The notes under the pieces were generated by a model. That model saw nothing but the letters and a program-made list of their open reading frames with translations. It was not told the origin of the DNA and did not search any database. The translations under genes were made by a program, and so were the position numbers. From a bacterium (lineage in GTDB: Bacteria > Bacillota > Bacilli > Lactobacillales > Streptococcaceae), in contig CAJNDO010000002.1 in NCBI GenBank assembly GCA_905221545.1, positions 158,721 to 222,720 on the forward strand: a stretch of 64,000 bases of DNA. Direction: 5' to 3'. Positions 18,920-27,500 of this stretch are shown piece after piece. The first letter of the stretch is position 1. Each line of letters opens with the position of its first letter.

Positions 18920-19111
18920 TCACTTGCGACTGGAATGCATTCGATTTTCGAAGAGTATTCCCATATTCTCTTGTAATATGGTAACATAAGTGCTAAAATA
19001 AACGAGAAAACTCGCAATAGAAACCGCAGAACCGCTATTTTCCGGTATCATTTCATAAATCATTAAGGGAACAATAATGGCATTGAAGAATGCTTCTAAA
19101 AGGAGTGGAGA
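18920..19111 (-). pseudogene. Possible remnant of a membrane-protein gene
   Basis: A 63-codon open frame on the minus strand without a start codon encodes a hydrophobic, protein-like sequence (SPLLLEAFFNAIIVPLMIYE at its beginning, then a second hydrophobic stretch VSIASFLVYFSTYVTIL). The frame ends in a segment derived from BOX-like sequence and a TGA. I cannot name a family. It could be a decayed 3' gene end or a chance frame. Confidence 0.3.
18942..18960 (-). repeat. BOX element end fragment
   Basis: CGATTTTCGAAGAGTAT matches the boxA end of the full BOX copies at 20.5, 41.9 and 50.8 kb. The sequence just downstream also resembles the flank of the 20.5-kb copy. Confidence 0.5.
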
Positions 19112-19127
19112 TCATGTAAGGCACAGA

Positions 19128-19169
19128 TTAACAAGTGACGGACAAAAGAAATAATAATACACTTGTTAA
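19128..19169 (+). promoter_or_regulatory. Inverted repeat overlapping the MFS ribosome site
   Basis: Perfect 10-base arms TTAACAAGTG (19128-19137) and CACTTGTTAA (19160-19169) are separated by 22 bases. The right arm runs into the AAAGGAG ribosome site. It could be a repressor operator or an RNA hairpin that masks the start. Confidence 0.55.
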
Positions 19170-19179
19170 AGGAGAAAAG

Positions 19180-20376
19180 ATGTTAATAAGAAATTATCGG
19201 AAAAATATTGGCCTGATGGCCGGAGTTGAGTTTTTTGCATTTTTAGGGATTACCAGTTTTTGGATTCTCTTTCTCAGTCAAAACGGAATGTCTCTTTGGC
19301 AGATTGGACTTCTGGAAAGTATTTTTCATACGACCAGTCTTCTCTGTGAAATTCCATCTGGAATGTTAGCTGACCGCTATTCCTATAAGACCAATCTTTA
19401 TTTAAGTCGAATAGCAGGGATTGTGTCTTCTATTCTCATGTTGGCTGGGCAGGGAAATTTTTGGATTTATGCCCTAGCTATGGCGGTGAGTGCCTTGTCT
19501 TATAATTTTGATTCAGGAACAAGCGCAGCAATGGTCTATGACTCGGCTGTAGAGGCTGGACTAAAGGAGCGTTATCTATCCATTTCGAGCTTCCTATCAG
19601 GAGTGTCAGAAGGAACTCGGTCTTTGGGGACAGTTTTGGCAGGATTTTTTGTTCATGGCCAATTGCACCTGACCTACTATATCATGATTGCCACTTCTAT
19701 CATAGTTCTTTTCCTGATTTGGATGCTGAAAGAACCAAGTGTCAAGGTAGAAAAAGCTGATAGTGTGACCATGAAACAGATTATTTGGACTGTTAAGGAT
19801 GAGTTGAAGCGAAATCCCATGCTCTTCAACTGGATGATTTTGTCTCAGATTGTCGGAGTACTCATGTGCATGTTTTATTTTTACTATCAAAATCAGTTAC
19901 CAGATTTAAGTGGTTGGCAAATTTCAGCAGTTATGCTACTTGGTAGTCTCTTAAATATCGTCGCAGTCTATCTAGCGAGTAAGATTGGCAAGAATTATGC
20001 TGCCTTGAAGCTTTTCCCTATCCTCGTCCTGCTGACTGGAGTCACCTATATGCTGTCCTACTTTGGAACACCTCTAATCTATATTTTGATTTATTTGATT
20101 AGCAATGCTCTATATGCTCTTTTTCAGCCGATTTTTGACAATGATTTGCAAGAGCGGCTCCCAAGTGAAGTAAGGGCAACCATGCTGAGTGTCTACTCTA
20201 TGATGTTTAGCCTGAGTATGATTGTGTTCTTTCCACTGACAGGCTGGTTGATTGATCATTTAGGCTTTGTGCTAATATTTCTTTATCTAGGCTTCTTTTT
20301 AGTCATGATTGGCCTTCTACTGCCTGTCTTTTTAGGAAAAATGGCTAAAAGAATGGATGATAAAGTGATTCTATAA
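19180..20376 (+). CDS. Major facilitator superfamily transporter
   Basis: The 398-aa protein has about twelve membrane helices. The MFS loop 2-3 signature appears as GMLADRYSYKTN near residue 62, and a central hydrophilic loop (about 190-215) separates two six-helix halves. The family exports drugs or metabolites by proton exchange; the substrate is unknown. I chose the ATG at 19180, which follows AAAGGAG with a five-base gap. A GTG at 19135 in the same frame lies inside the upstream inverted repeat and lacks a ribosome site. No neighbouring regulator gene is seen. Confidence 0.85.
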   Translation: MLIRNYRKNIGLMAGVEFFAFLGITSFWILFLSQNGMSLWQIGLLESIFHTTSLLCEIPSGMLADRYSYKTNLYLSRIAGIVSSILMLAGQGNFWIYALAMAVSALSYNFDSGTSAAMVYDSAVEAGLKERYLSISSFLSGVSEGTRSLGTVLAGFFVHGQLHLTYYIMIATSIIVLFLIWMLKEPSVKVEKADSVTMKQIIWTVKDELKRNPMLFNWMILSQIVGVLMCMFYFYYQNQLPDLSGWQISAVMLLGSLLNIVAVYLASKIGKNYAALKLFPILVLLTGVTYMLSYFGTPLIYILIYLISNALYALFQPIFDNDLQERLPSEVRATMLSVYSMMFSLSMIVFFPLTGWLIDHLGFVLIFLYLGFFLVMIGLLLPVFLGKMAKRMDDKVIL

Positions 20377-20391
20377 AGTAAAGAACTTACG

Positions 20392-20420
20392 AAAACTTGA
20401 GTGCCAAGCTCAGGTTTTTT
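20392..20420 (+). terminator. Terminator after the MFS gene
   Basis: AAAACTTGAG pairs with CTCAGGTTTT around a 7-base loop, followed by a six-T run. Confidence 0.85.
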
Positions 20421-20514
20421 AATAGGTTGATTTTGGAGCTGTCTTTACTTTTCTTGCTCGGTTTTAATCAAGAAAAATCTGTTTGCTTTGAAGGGAGAAA
20501 TAGAATTGGTTGCT

Positions 20515-20627
20515 TATACTCAATGAAAATCAAAGAGCAAACTAGGAAGCTAGCCGCAGGTTGCTCAAAGCACAGCTTTGAGGTTGCAGATAAAGCTGCG
20601 TGGTTTGAAGAGGTTTTCGAAGAGTAT
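20515..20627 (-). repeat. BOX element (copy 1)
   Basis: A 113-bp copy running from TATACTCAATGAAAATC to TTTTCGAAGAGTAT, the two ends of the pneumococcal BOX repeat. The usual boxA-to-boxC direction is on the minus strand. It is a non-autonomous repeat restricted to the mitis group and lies 13 bp from the -35 box of the next gene. Confidence 0.88.
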
Positions 20628-20639
20628 TCTTGCATTCAC

Positions 20640-20668
20640 TTGTAATAAAGCTCAATAGATGGTAAAAT
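20640..20668 (+). promoter_or_regulatory. Promoter of the DUF5590-like gene, probably leaderless
   Basis: TTGTAA and TAAAAT with a 17-base spacer and a TGG extension. The -10 box ends 7 bases before the GTG start codon, and no ribosome site lies between. Confidence 0.6.
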
Positions 20669-20674
20669 AGACGA

Positions 20675-21163
20675 GTGAAAAAAAGACAAAACAAAGCAAA
20701 AAATAATCTACTGTGGCAGTATGGTCTAGGGATGACGATTTTGTTTGTGGTTATCAGTGCTTCCTTTCTGTATCTGGTGTTTCTGAGTATGAAACCCTAT
20801 CAAACAGCTAAAAGTGAAGGAGAAAAATTAGCTCAGCAGTATGCAGGATTAGAGCAGGCTGATCAGGTTGACTTATACAATGGCTTGGAATCTTATTACA
20901 GCGTTCTTGGTCGTAATAAAAAACAAGAAGCACTTGCTGTCCTGATTGGGAAAGATGACCATAAGATTTACGTTTATCAGCTGAATCAAGGTGTTTCACA
21001 AGAAAAAGCAGAAGCGGTTTCTAAGGAAAAAGGAGATGGCGAGATTGACAAGATAACCTTTGGCCGTTATAAAGATAAGCCAATCTGGGAAGTCAAGTCA
21101 GGCTCTAATTTTTATCTAGTAGATTTTGAAACAGGAGCATTGGTCAATAAGGAGGGCCTATGA
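20675..21163 (+). CDS. DUF5590/YpmB-like membrane-anchored protein
   Basis: This 162-aa protein has a basic N-terminus, one membrane helix (about residues 15-38) and an extracytoplasmic domain with two PepSY-like halves. The pattern matches YpmB/DUF5590 proteins, which sit next to aspartate aminotransferase and asnS genes in many Firmicutes. The function is unknown. It starts with GTG and has no ribosome site. The stop overlaps the aminotransferase ATG by 4 bases, which indicates one transcript. Confidence 0.75.
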   Translation: MKKRQNKAKNNLLWQYGLGMTILFVVISASFLYLVFLSMKPYQTAKSEGEKLAQQYAGLEQADQVDLYNGLESYYSVLGRNKKQEALAVLIGKDDHKIYVYQLNQGVSQEKAEAVSKEKGDGEIDKITFGRYKDKPIWEVKSGSNFYLVDFETGALVNKEGL

Positions 21164-22347
21164 AACTATCCAACCGTGTTTTAGAAATGGAAGAAAGTGT
21201 AACCTTGGCTGCTGGAGCCCGTGCCAAAGCACTCAAGGCTGAGGGAAGAGATATCCTGTCTCTAACCTTGGGTGAGCCAGATTTCACTACTCCAAAAAAT
21301 ATCCAAGATGCCGCCATTGCATCGATTCAAGATGGGCGTGCTTCTTTTTATACAGTAACCTCAGGTCTGCCAGAACTTAAGGCTGCGGTCAATAGCTACT
21401 TTGAGCGTTTTTACGGCTATTCTGTAGCGCCAAATCAAGTGACAGTAGCTGCAGGAGCCAAATATTCTCTCTATACCTTCTTTATGGCTGTGGTCAATCC
21501 AGGTGATGAAGTGATTATCCCAACCCCTTACTGGGTGAGTTATGGAGACCAGGTCAAGATGGCTGAGGGTGTCCCAGTCTTTGTTCCTGCTAAGGAAGAC
21601 AATCATTTTAAGGTGACTGTAGAGCAGTTGGAAGCAGCTCGCACAGACAAAACCAAGGTTTTGGTGCTAAATTCGCCATCTAATCCTACAGGTATGATTT
21701 ACACTCGCGAGGAACTCTTGGCAATCGGGAATTGGGCTGTAGAAAAGGATATTCTTATCCTAGCAGATGATATCTATGGGCGCTTGGTCTATAATGGTCA
21801 TGAATTTACACCGATTTCTAGCCTATCGGAAGCGATTCGCAAGCAAACAGTTGTCATCAATGGTGTATCTAAGACCTATGCTATGACAGGTTGGAGGATT
21901 GGCTATGCCGTTGGAGAAGCAGACATTATCGCTGCCATGTCTAAGATTGCAGGTCAAACAACCTCTAATCCGTCAGCAGTAGCCCAGTATGCAGCGGTTG
22001 AGGCTCTATCAGGTGAGCAAGATACTGTAGAACGCATGCGTCAGGCTTTTGAAGAACGCCTCAATACCATTTATCCCCTTCTTGCAGAAGTGCCTGGATT
22101 TGAAGTAGTCAAACCGCAAGGAGCCTTCTATCTCTTCCCAAATGTCAAAAAGGCAATGGAGATGAAAGGTTATACGGATGTGACTGAGTTTACAACTGCT
22201 ATCCTAGAAGAAGCCGAAGTGGCCTTGGTAACAGGAGCAGGTTTTGGAGCGCCAGAAAATGTACGCCTCAGCTATGCGACAGACCTAGAAACGCTTAAAG
22301 AGGCAGTTAAACGCTTGAAAGCATTTATGGGGAGTGAGAATGATTGA
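21160..22347 (+). CDS. aspC: Class I/II aminotransferase, probable aspartate aminotransferase
   Basis: This PLP enzyme exchanges the amino group of aspartate (or a similar amino acid) with 2-oxoglutarate. The 395-aa protein is of the aminotransferase I-gamma type common in Gram-positives. The PLP lysine is Lys238 in SKTYAMTGWR. NSPSNPTG near residue 170 binds the cofactor ring, and the arginine of NVRLSYA near the C-terminus fits the substrate-carboxylate arginine. The operon leads through a VOC protein to asnS, so aspartate supply and asparaginyl-tRNA synthesis are grouped. Substrate choice is inferred from family and context. Confidence 0.88.
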   Translation: MKLSNRVLEMEESVTLAAGARAKALKAEGRDILSLTLGEPDFTTPKNIQDAAIASIQDGRASFYTVTSGLPELKAAVNSYFERFYGYSVAPNQVTVAAGAKYSLYTFFMAVVNPGDEVIIPTPYWVSYGDQVKMAEGVPVFVPAKEDNHFKVTVEQLEAARTDKTKVLVLNSPSNPTGMIYTREELLAIGNWAVEKDILILADDIYGRLVYNGHEFTPISSLSEAIRKQTVVINGVSKTYAMTGWRIGYAVGEADIIAAMSKIAGQTTSNPSAVAQYAAVEALSGEQDTVERMRQAFEERLNTIYPLLAEVPGFEVVKPQGAFYLFPNVKKAMEMKGYTDVTEFTTAILEEAEVALVTGAGFGAPENVRLSYATDLETLKEAVKRLKAFMGSEND

Positions 22348-22705
22348 TCATTTTGAAATTAAGGTAAAGGATTTACAAATTTCAGAAGGATTTTATAGGA
22401 GTTTTCTCTCTCCTTTGGGCTATAAATTGGCTTTTAGGACTAGTTCTCTAATCAGTTTTCTTGCCCCGAACAGCCCTCATCCTGGTGGTGATTTTTGGTT
22501 GGCTCAGGGGACACAAGATCCTATTCACTTTGCTTTTTTAGCAGAAAATAAGGAAGAGGTTCAGGCTTGTTATGAGGCTGGCTTAGAGGCAGGTGGGCGA
22601 GACAATGGGGCTCCTGGCTATCGCAGTGAGCATCCGATTTACTATGCTGCTTTTATGATTGACCCAGATGGGAACAATATAGAAGTGGTTTGCCATAAAG
22701 AATAA
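22340..22705 (+). CDS. VOC (glyoxalase/bleomycin-resistance) family protein
   Basis: The 121-aa protein has one vicinal-oxygen-chelate domain: HFEIKVKDL at the N-terminus, a central FAFLAENKEEV strand and helix, and DPDGNNIEVVCHK at the C-terminus with the Glu that often binds metal. The start is ATG 22340 behind GGGGAG; a GTG two codons earlier is also possible. It overlaps the aminotransferase by 8 bases. The substrate is unknown. Confidence 0.82.
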   Translation: MIDHFEIKVKDLQISEGFYRSFLSPLGYKLAFRTSSLISFLAPNSPHPGGDFWLAQGTQDPIHFAFLAENKEEVQACYEAGLEAGGRDNGAPGYRSEHPIYYAAFMIDPDGNNIEVVCHKE

Positions 22706-22723
22706 AAAAGAAAAGGAAAAATA

Positions 22724-24067
22724 ATGACAAAACGTGTAACGATTATTGATGTAAAAGACTATGTTGGTCAGGAAGTGACGATTGGCGCTTGGGTTGCCAA
22801 CAAATCAGGAAAAGGGAAAATTGCCTTCTTGCAATTGCGCGATGGAACAGCCTTCTTCCAAGGTGTGGCCTTTAAACCAAACTTTGTCGAAAAATTTGGT
22901 GAAGAAGTGGGACTTGAGAAGTTTGATGTTATCAAACGCTTGAGCCAAGAAACTTCTGTTTATGTGACAGGGATTGTCAAAGAAGACGAACGTTCTAAGT
23001 TTGGCTATGAGTTGGATATCACAGACATCGAAGTGATCGGTGAGTCTCAAGACTACCCAATCACACCCAAAGAACACGGAACAGACTTCTTGATGGACAA
23101 CCGTCACTTGTGGCTTCGCTCTCGTAAGCAAGTAGCGGTTATGCAAATCCGTAACGCTATTATCTATGCAACTTATGAGTTCTTTGACAAGAACGGCTTT
23201 ATGAAGTTTGATAGCCCAATTCTTTCAGGAAATGCGGCAGAAGATTCAACAGAACTCTTTGAGACAGACTACTTCGGAACGCCAGCTTACTTGAGCCAAT
23301 CAGGTCAGCTTTACCTTGAAGCAGGGGCTATGGCTCTTGGTCGTGTCTTTGACTTTGGTCCAGTATTCCGTGCTGAAAAATCAAAAACGCGCCGTCACTT
23401 GACTGAGTTCTGGATGATGGACGCAGAGTACTCATACTTGACACACGATGAATCACTTGACTTGCAAGAAGCTTATGTGAAAGCTCTTCTACAAGGTGTT
23501 CTTGACCGTGCGCCTCAAGCCTTGGAAACCTTGGAACGTGATACAGAACTTTTGAAACGCTACATTGCAGAGCCATTCAAACGCATCACTTACGATCAAG
23601 CCATTGACCTCTTGCAAGAGCATGAAAATGATGAAGATGCTGACTACGAGCATCTTGAGCATGGCGATGACTTTGGTTCACCACACGAAACGTGGATTTC
23701 AAACCACTTTGGTGTACCAACATTTGTCATGAACTACCCAGCAGCCATCAAGGCCTTCTACATGAAACCAGTTCCTGGAAATCCAGAGCGCGTGCTTTGT
23801 GCAGACTTGCTTGCCCCAGAAGGATACGGAGAAATCATCGGTGGATCTATGCGTGAGGAAGACTACGATGCCCTTGTTGCTAAGATGGATGAACTTGGCA
23901 TGGATCGTACAGAGTATGAATTCTACCTTGACCTTCGTAAATACGGTACAGTCCCACATGGAGGATTTGGTATCGGTATCGAACGTATGGTAACCTTTGC
24001 AGCAGGAACAAAACACATTCGTGAAGCTATTCCATTCCCACGTATGTTGCACCGTATCAAACCATAA
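22724..24067 (+). CDS. asnS: Asparaginyl-tRNA synthetase
   Basis: The enzyme charges tRNA-Asn in protein synthesis. The 447-aa class IIb synthetase has an N-terminal OB-fold anticodon domain (about 1-110), motif 2 [15 protein letters not shown] and motif 3 GFGIGIERM (about 413-421). It is the normal bacterial length and is preceded by an AAAGGAAAA ribosome site. It marks the left border of the accessory adhesin island; in pneumococcus, from memory, rpsF is the next gene. Confidence 0.96.
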   Translation: MTKRVTIIDVKDYVGQEVTIGAWVANKSGKGKIAFLQLRDGTAFFQGVAFKPNFVEKFGEEVGLEKFDVIKRLSQETSVYVTGIVKEDERSKFGYELDITDIEVIGESQDYPITPKEHGTDFLMDNRHLWLRSRKQVAVMQIRNAIIYATYEFFDKNGFMKFDSPILSGNAAEDSTELFETDYFGTPAYLSQSGQLYLEAGAMALGRVFDFGPVFRAEKSKTRRHLTEFWMMDAEYSYLTHDESLDLQEAYVKALLQGVLDRAPQALETLERDTELLKRYIAEPFKRITYDQAIDLLQEHENDEDADYEHLEHGDDFGSPHETWISNHFGVPTFVMNYPAAIKAFYMKPVPGNPERVLCADLLAPEGYGEIIGGSMREEDYDALVAKMDELGMDRTEYEFYLDLRKYGTVPHGGFGIGIERMVTFAAGTKHIREAIPFPRMLHRIKP

Positions 24068-24074
24068 GAACAGG

Positions 24075-24098
24075 AAAACGCCCATGTGGCGTTTTTTT
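24075..24098 (+). terminator. asnS terminator
   Basis: AAAACGCC and GGCGTTTT around a 5-base loop, with a seven-T run. Confidence 0.92.
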
Positions 24099-24448
24099 CA
24101 TGGAAAGGTCTAGAAGCGAAAGAAAATATTATCAGGTATTCAAAATCTTGATAATAGGCAGTTTTCGTGAAAATCTTTACTTCGTTTTCTTATAAAATTG
24201 AATTTTTACTAGAAATATACTATTAGTTATTCAGAATAGAGTTACATATCCTAGTACATTGATGTTATTATTTAAAAATTTGTGCATGTTCTATTGTATT
24301 AAAGGAAACATTAGATTTAAACGATAAAAATATATAGACATGAAACTTGAATTAATAATAGTGGCATGATACAATATTAAGTGATATTGATAATTGTTGG
24401 GCAACCCTTTTTAAGATGATATCCTCTTAATATTGCTAAAAAATTTAA

Positions 24449-24457
24449 GGGGGGGGG
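24449..24457 (+). repeat. Poly-G tract (nine G)
   Basis: A homopolymer of nine G in an otherwise AT-rich leader. Such tracts can change length by slippage. Confidence 0.85.
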
Positions 24458-24526
24458 CTTTTTATTTGTCTGTATATTTCAATTCAATATTTAAAAAATA
24501 TGGATAAAAGGAGGTTGTAAGTCTAA

Positions 24527-27500
24527 ATGAAAGGCAAACAACAAGATTTTCGAACGGAAAAGTATATTCGTTACGGTATTCGTAAGTATAGTTTTGGAGC
24601 AGCATCAGTAGCAATTGCGGCTGGTTTGATGTTCCTAGGTAACGGTGCGGTATCAGCGACAGAGGTACAAGGTGCCGAAACTACAGTAGCAACAGCTCCA
24701 GTTGAAAAAACTGATCGGAATATTACAGAAGTAAAGCCAGAAACTGAAAAAACTGCAGAAGCAAAACCTGAAGTTAAAGCAGAAGAGACTAAAAAAGTAA
24801 GTAAGGCAACCCTTGAAGCAAGTATTGCCACTTTAGAATCTAAACTTTCAACTGCTAAGTATGCGGATGCTTCAGTTGTATCCAATGTTCGTGAAGCTTT
24901 AGCAACTGCAAAAGCTGTTTTGGCTAATGAAACAGCTAAGCAAGAAGAGGTAGATATCCAAAAAGATATTCTCTCTGCATTGGGAACAGTTGTAACTGAG
25001 TCACATAAACTTGGATTAGAGAAAGAACAGGCTGATAAAGATAAGGCGGCCAAAGAAGAAGCAGAAAGAAACGCTACACCAACAGCAAAAGCAGTTTCAG
25101 CTGCAACGACTATCTTGACACAAGTCTCTTCAGAAGCTGATGTAACCAATACCCTTGCTGCTACAGAACTTCGTAAGAAGGAAGTAACGGAAGAAGCTCG
25201 AGTAGCAGTTGAAGCGGCGGTGGCCAAGAACAAAGCTGTACTTGACGAATCTAAAGTTCTTTTAGCTGATAAGAGTGTCACAAAGGAACAAGTAGATGCC
25301 CAATTAGCTCGCTTGAATGAATCAATTCTTGCGGTTTACAGTGAACTGAAAAAAGCAGGAATTGGTCGTGATGGTAAATTTGAAGTGGCCTTAGCTGATG
25401 TAGCTGAAAAAGTGGATGAGGCGCCATTAACAGAAGCTGAACAAGCTGATCACTGGAAAAAATATATTGACAAAAATACTGAACGCTTAAAACACCAAAT
25501 TAAATGGTTCGATATTACAAATAAAAATGCAGTAGTAGAAAACCTAGATGCAGGTGGTAAATTAAAAGTTGGAACGAAGTTCAAACAAGAATTAACTCCT
25601 GGATATGTTGTAGAACTGGAAGTTACAGCGCTAAAACCATTTAACGCAACAGACGTTTATAAAGAACGTGGTGGAGCAGGATACGATCCAGATGCTAAAA
25701 ACGTGTATAAAGATGGTACACCAGCAGAAATTAAAGTCGTTCGTCAAGGTGGATACTCTGTAGCGAAAACAAACGGGCTTGATACTGGTGGAACGACAGT
25801 AATCCAATCTGTAAAAGATGGAGCGAACGTTGGGGTAGAATTCAAAGTTAAAGCAACTTTAAATGGTAAAGAAGTACCAGCGAACGTTGTATTTGCAACA
25901 GGGGAAGAAGCAGGTTCATCTGAGATTGAAATCTACAAAACAGATGGTGATGGATTCGAATTAGTAACTGAATTATCAAATACAACTTATAGAGTGCCGA
26001 CTGCACGTTCTTATACTGCAGAATCATATGATAACCGTTATAACTTAACTCCAGTAGGAAATGGTCAAGGTCGTCAATTAGGTAACTCATATACAATGGA
26101 AGGTTCTGGTAAACCTGCCTTTTCAGCATTTATCGCTGATAAAGCAAAAGGTTTCCGCTCAACAGAAATTACAGAAGATACTGTATCTACAGTAACGGAT
26201 AAAGATGGTACAGTTTATAGTGATGGTTTAGGAACACAAGTATTCGGACCAGCAACAACTCACCGTGATTCTGGTATGTCTACTCCAGTTGTTATGACTC
26301 GTAATGCGAAAAATGTAGGAATTTATATCTTATCATCTGGGCAACAAGGGGCTATGTTAGGATTCATGGTACTTGATGAAGGGGATGCTCCAGCTTCATA
26401 CGGTAAAGTAGGACATGCTATCGCTAAAAACCCTGGAATCACACAACCTTACTTAGGTTCAAAAGAGCCAGATATCGATATCCGTACAGAACCAATCACA
26501 GATGAAACAGCGTTCAAATATGATGATGTCAACGGTGAAGGCGCCGACGAAGGTGCACGCCAATTAATGGGTGATAAAGTAGCTCAAGGCGACAACTATA
26601 AATTGAAAAAAGTAAATGATGGAACTTACTCAATGACATTTGACGCTCACTTAGGTGGCGGAAAAAATGCATTCGTTAATGGATGGATTGACTTTAACAA
26701 CAATGGTAAATTCGATGCAAACGAAGGTGCTGGAGCTGTTGAAGTAACAAAAGACGGAGAAGTGACATTAACTTGGACAACTCCTGTTCAAAACTTAGAC
26801 GTAACTGCGACTAAATTAGCAACTCGTCTACGTATCGCAAATGATAAAGCGGACGTTAAAGAAGCGACAGGAATTGCATACTCTGGGGAAGTAGAAGATT
26901 TCCAAATCCAACAAACAATTCCACCACGTGGTACAAAAGAAGAAACTTATGGTGTTCAAGGAGCAACTCAAAATTCTACTGTTCAGTTCAACGCTTATGG
27001 AAATAAAGACTATAACTTTGAAGAAAAAGCAACAATTGATGAAACAGTTCAACCACAAATTGTTAAGCCTGATGGATCAGTTGTAACAGAAGCTGAATTA
27101 GTAGATGGTTACTATGTAGTACCTGGACAAGGTAAATATAAAGTTACAGCTAAAGGAAAAGACGTTAATGTAGAATTCGTTCCAGAAGATACTTTCGTTG
27201 GAGATGCAGATGGAATTACAATCCGTCGTACAGATATTAATGGAAACACAACTGGATGGGGTAAAACTGGTAAAGAAATCATCAACGGTGAAGGTGAAAA
27301 CAGAGACCAATTAACTCTAATCAGTGATCAAGTAACACCAGAAGGTGCTGCTGAAAAAGGTTCAATGGATGGACGTTATATCCCTCACGTAATGAAACGT
27401 GAAATCGAAGATGGAAAAGAAAAATCGAACGATATTCAAGGGGCAAAACAAACAAGAACTCCTGAATTCAAAGATACTGCAGGTAACAAGATTACTCCTT

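Larger units (their letters stand above)
18791..19179. other. Intergenic region between the FMN reductase and MFS genes
   Basis: About 390 bases without an intact gene. It holds an imperfect palindrome in the FMN reductase leader (18830-18852, GTTGT and ACAAC arms), a short BOX-end fragment (about 18942-18960), a possible gene remnant on the minus strand (18920-19111) and an inverted repeat just before the MFS start (19128-19169). Confidence 0.6.
20377..20674 (+). other. Intergenic region: terminator, BOX element and promoter
   Basis: This contains the MFS terminator, about 90 bases without a recognisable feature, a BOX element (20515-20627) and the promoter of the next gene. An 82-codon frame here is largely BOX sequence and is not a gene. 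Confidence 0.7.
24068..24526 (+). other. AT-rich intergenic region ahead of the CshA-like gene, with a G9 tract
   Basis: 459 bases with no gene. The asnS terminator is at its left end. The rest is very AT-rich except for an uninterrupted run of nine G at 24449-24457, 69 bases before the start codon. AAAGGAGG at 24507-24514 is the ribosome site. No promoter could be placed with confidence. Confidence 0.6.

Noticed and set aside
20397..20645. 82-codon frame on the plus strand
   Set aside because: Its second half is BOX repeat sequence and its first half is a terminator; no ribosome site precedes it.
24571..25281. 236-codon open frame antisense to the CshA-like gene
   Set aside because: A shadow of an Ala/Lys/Glu-rich coding region; its composition is biased (Ser/Ala/Val) and it has no ribosome site. 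Other long minus-strand frames in both adhesin genes are of the same kind.
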